DNA of 58,504 nt from Myxococcales bacterium (GTDB lineage: Bacteria; Myxococcota; Myxococcia; Myxococcales; JAKAPL01): contig JAJXUD010000023.1 in assembly GCA_021783235.1 (NCBI GenBank), positions 1 to 58,504 of the forward strand. Direction: 5' to 3'. Under the pieces are notes generated by a model that worked only from the letters and a program-made list of their open reading frames with translations, was not told the origin of the DNA and searched no databases. Below, piece after piece: positions 57,257 through 58,504 of the stretch. Made by a program: the position numbers and the translations under genes. The stretch's first letter is position 1; the number at the start of each line of letters is the position of its first letter.

Positions 57257-58504
57257 CTACTTCTTCTGCGCGGCGAGCCTCTCGACGTGCTCGCGCAAGA
57301 TCGCCTCGGCGAGCGGCGGGACGACCTCCCAGGCGATCCGCTCGATGACCTCGCGCGAGGCCTGCGAGAGCGCGGCTCGCAGCGCGGCCTCGCCTCCGTC
57401 TTCGGCCGCGCCGTTCGAGGCGTGCGTCGGCGCCGCCGGGGGCGGGGCCGCGACCGGGGCGACCGCCGCCGAGGAGAGGAACTCGTGCGGCGCCGCGAGC
57501 TCCATCGGCTCGCCGTCCGAGCTCTCCTCGCCGAAATCGAGCGACTCGACCTCGCCCGCGGGCGCCTCCGGCTGGGAGAGCGAGGCGAGCGACGACGACG
57601 CGATCGGCTCGGGCTCCGGCTCCGAAATGGGCTCGCCGAGCGAGATGTCGAGCTCGGCGGCGAGCGCCGCCACCGGCTCGGGCTCGATGGCGAGCGCCGG
57701 CACCGGCTCGGGCTCGAAAGCGAGCGCCGGCAGCGGCTCGGGCTCGGGCTCGAACGCCGGCTCGGGAATCGGCTCGAGGACGGGCTCCAGGACGGGTTCG
57801 AGCGAGAGATCGGAGAACGACTCGGACGCGCCGAGATCGAGCGCCGACGCCGGCGCATCGGCGGCGGGAGCTGCGGCGGGCTCGTCGTCGAACGAGACGT
57901 CGAGCGAGAGATCGCTCGAGGGCGCGGCCGCCGCCGGCTCGACGATCACATTCGCCGGCGCGATCGGCCGGGCAGGGGGCGGCGCGAGGACGGGCGGCGG
58001 CGCCGCCGGCGGGGCGGGAATCGCGCCGAGGCCGAAGGGATCGGTCCGGGTCACGGCTCGCGCCGGGGGGGCGAACGGCGCGGCGGGCATGGCCGCGGGG
58101 GCGACGGGCGGGCGCGGCAGCGACGGCGACGAAGGCGTCAGGACCGGCGGAGCGACCGCCGCCGGCGTGGGGGCCAAGACGGGCGGAGCGACGGGCGGCG
58201 CCGAGGGAGTCAGGACGGGCGGCGGCGCGACCGGTGGCGAAGGAGCGGCCGCGACCGGCGCCACCGGCGAAGGCGCTCGGGGGATCGCGGGCGTCGGGGA
58301 CGCGGGGCCGACCGGGAGCGTCGGCGTCAGCACCGGCGGAGCGCCCGTGGCGCCGAGCCCCCAAGCGGGGGTCGGGCTCGCGACCCGAGGCTGCGGCGGG
58401 AGCGGGGCAGCGGCGGCGGGCGGTGCCACGGGCGGCGCCCAGGCGATCGTGCCGCGGGGGCTGGGCGGCTGCTGTCCAAAGGCGAGCGGGGCCGCGGGCG
58501 TGGC
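57257..58504 (-). CDS. Partial Pro/Glu-rich protein with conserved C-terminal helix
   Basis: The gene runs off the end of the window, so the N terminus is missing; the frame stays open through base 58504. The visible 415 residues begin with a Pro-rich tract repeating PPVLTPS and PPVLAPT. A middle part repeats Glu-Pro elements (EPVLEPVLEPIPEPAFEPEP). Short acidic patches such as SLDVSFDDEP and DISLGEP also occur. The C-terminal 45 residues (ALSQASREVIERIAWEVVPP, then an AEAILREHVERL helix) look folded and conserved. This tail occurs at the end of several deltaproteobacterial receiver or zinc-ribbon proteins, so a receiver domain may lie beyond the edge. It ends 51 bp before the valS start. Confidence 0.75.
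   Translation of the reverse strand, partial: ATPAAPLAFGQQPPSPRGTIAWAPPVAPPAAAAPLPPQPRVASPTPAWGLGATGAPPVLTPTLPVGPASPTPAIPRAPSPVAPVAAAPSPPVAPPPVLTPSAPPVAPPVLAPTPAAVAPPVLTPSSPSLPRPPVAPAAMPAAPFAPPARAVTRTDPFGLGAIPAPPAAPPPVLAPPPARPIAPANVIVEPAAAAPSSDLSLDVSFDDEPAAAPAADAPASALDLGASESFSDLSLEPVLEPVLEPIPEPAFEPEPEPLPALAFEPEPVPALAIEPEPVAALAAELDISLGEPISEPEPEPIASSSLASLSQPEAPAGEVESLDFGEESSDGEPMELAAPHEFLSSAAVAPVAAPPPAAPTHASNGAAEDGGEAALRAALSQASREVIERIAWEVVPPLAEAILREHVERLAAQKK

Overview
The window is about 58.5 kb of very GC-rich DNA (by eye near 70% G+C), densely coding, with short intergenic gaps and frequent stop/start overlaps. Gene content points to Myxococcota (former Deltaproteobacteria). It carries a FrzS-type pseudo-receiver/coiled-coil protein, a small Cys-rich lipoprotein with the DPSNCGGCG signature common in myxobacteria, an NtrC-type two-component pair, a sigma-32-type factor and many zinc-ribbon and TPR proteins. 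No rRNA, tRNA, transposase, integrase or CRISPR array was found. The region reads as chromosomal core with a few lineage-specific genes.

Layout. 0-4 kb: smc (minus) and a mini-lipoprotein. 4-6 kb: MFS transporter and beta-class GST (plus). 6-13.2 kb (minus): MmpL-type RND exporter, sensor kinase, NtrC-type regulator, YejM-like sulfatase-fold membrane protein. 13.2-16.1 kb: enolase (minus), divergent from an LpxH-like phosphoesterase and a DUF423 protein. 16.2-27.4 kb: a long minus-strand run made of a response regulator, a histidine kinase, a 25-copy 21-bp tandem array, a membrane protein, a triple zinc-ribbon protein, alaC, thrC, amiC, glnD and a KGG-repeat stress protein. 27.4-32.1 kb (plus): hutU, hutI, a small membrane protein and a secreted cupredoxin-like protein. 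32.1-32.8 kb (minus): a 48-residue membrane protein coupled to a zinc-ribbon protein. 33.1-40.7 kb: STAS protein, rpoH-type sigma factor, radical SAM protein (minus), ald, ECF sigma/anti-sigma pair and frzS-like gene. 40.7-58.5 kb, all minus: from upstream to downstream, an edge-truncated Pro/Glu-rich protein, valS, nadC, serA, purA, thiolase, TPR protein, membrane-ALDH fusion, M20 peptidase, birA, coaX, TPR protein and helical-repeat protein.

Themes. Amino-acid and nitrogen metabolism recur (thrC, alaC, glnD, hutUI, ald, serA), as do cofactor and translation functions (nadC, coaX, birA, valS), envelope functions (amiC, LpxH-like, YejM-like, MmpL) and signalling (two kinase/regulator pairs, three sigma or anti-sigma genes, STAS, FrzS). 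Several genes have a -10-like hexamer 6 to 9 nt before the start codon and no Shine-Dalgarno, which suggests leaderless transcription. Other genes share a TTGxxx-N17-TAGxxx promoter pattern. The most unusual items are the 21-bp array, the aldehyde dehydrogenase fused to a five-helix membrane domain, the zinc-ribbon protein with four evenly spaced DLExT repeats, the FrzS-like receiver with Cys at the phospho-acceptor position, and the histone-H1-like tail on ValRS.
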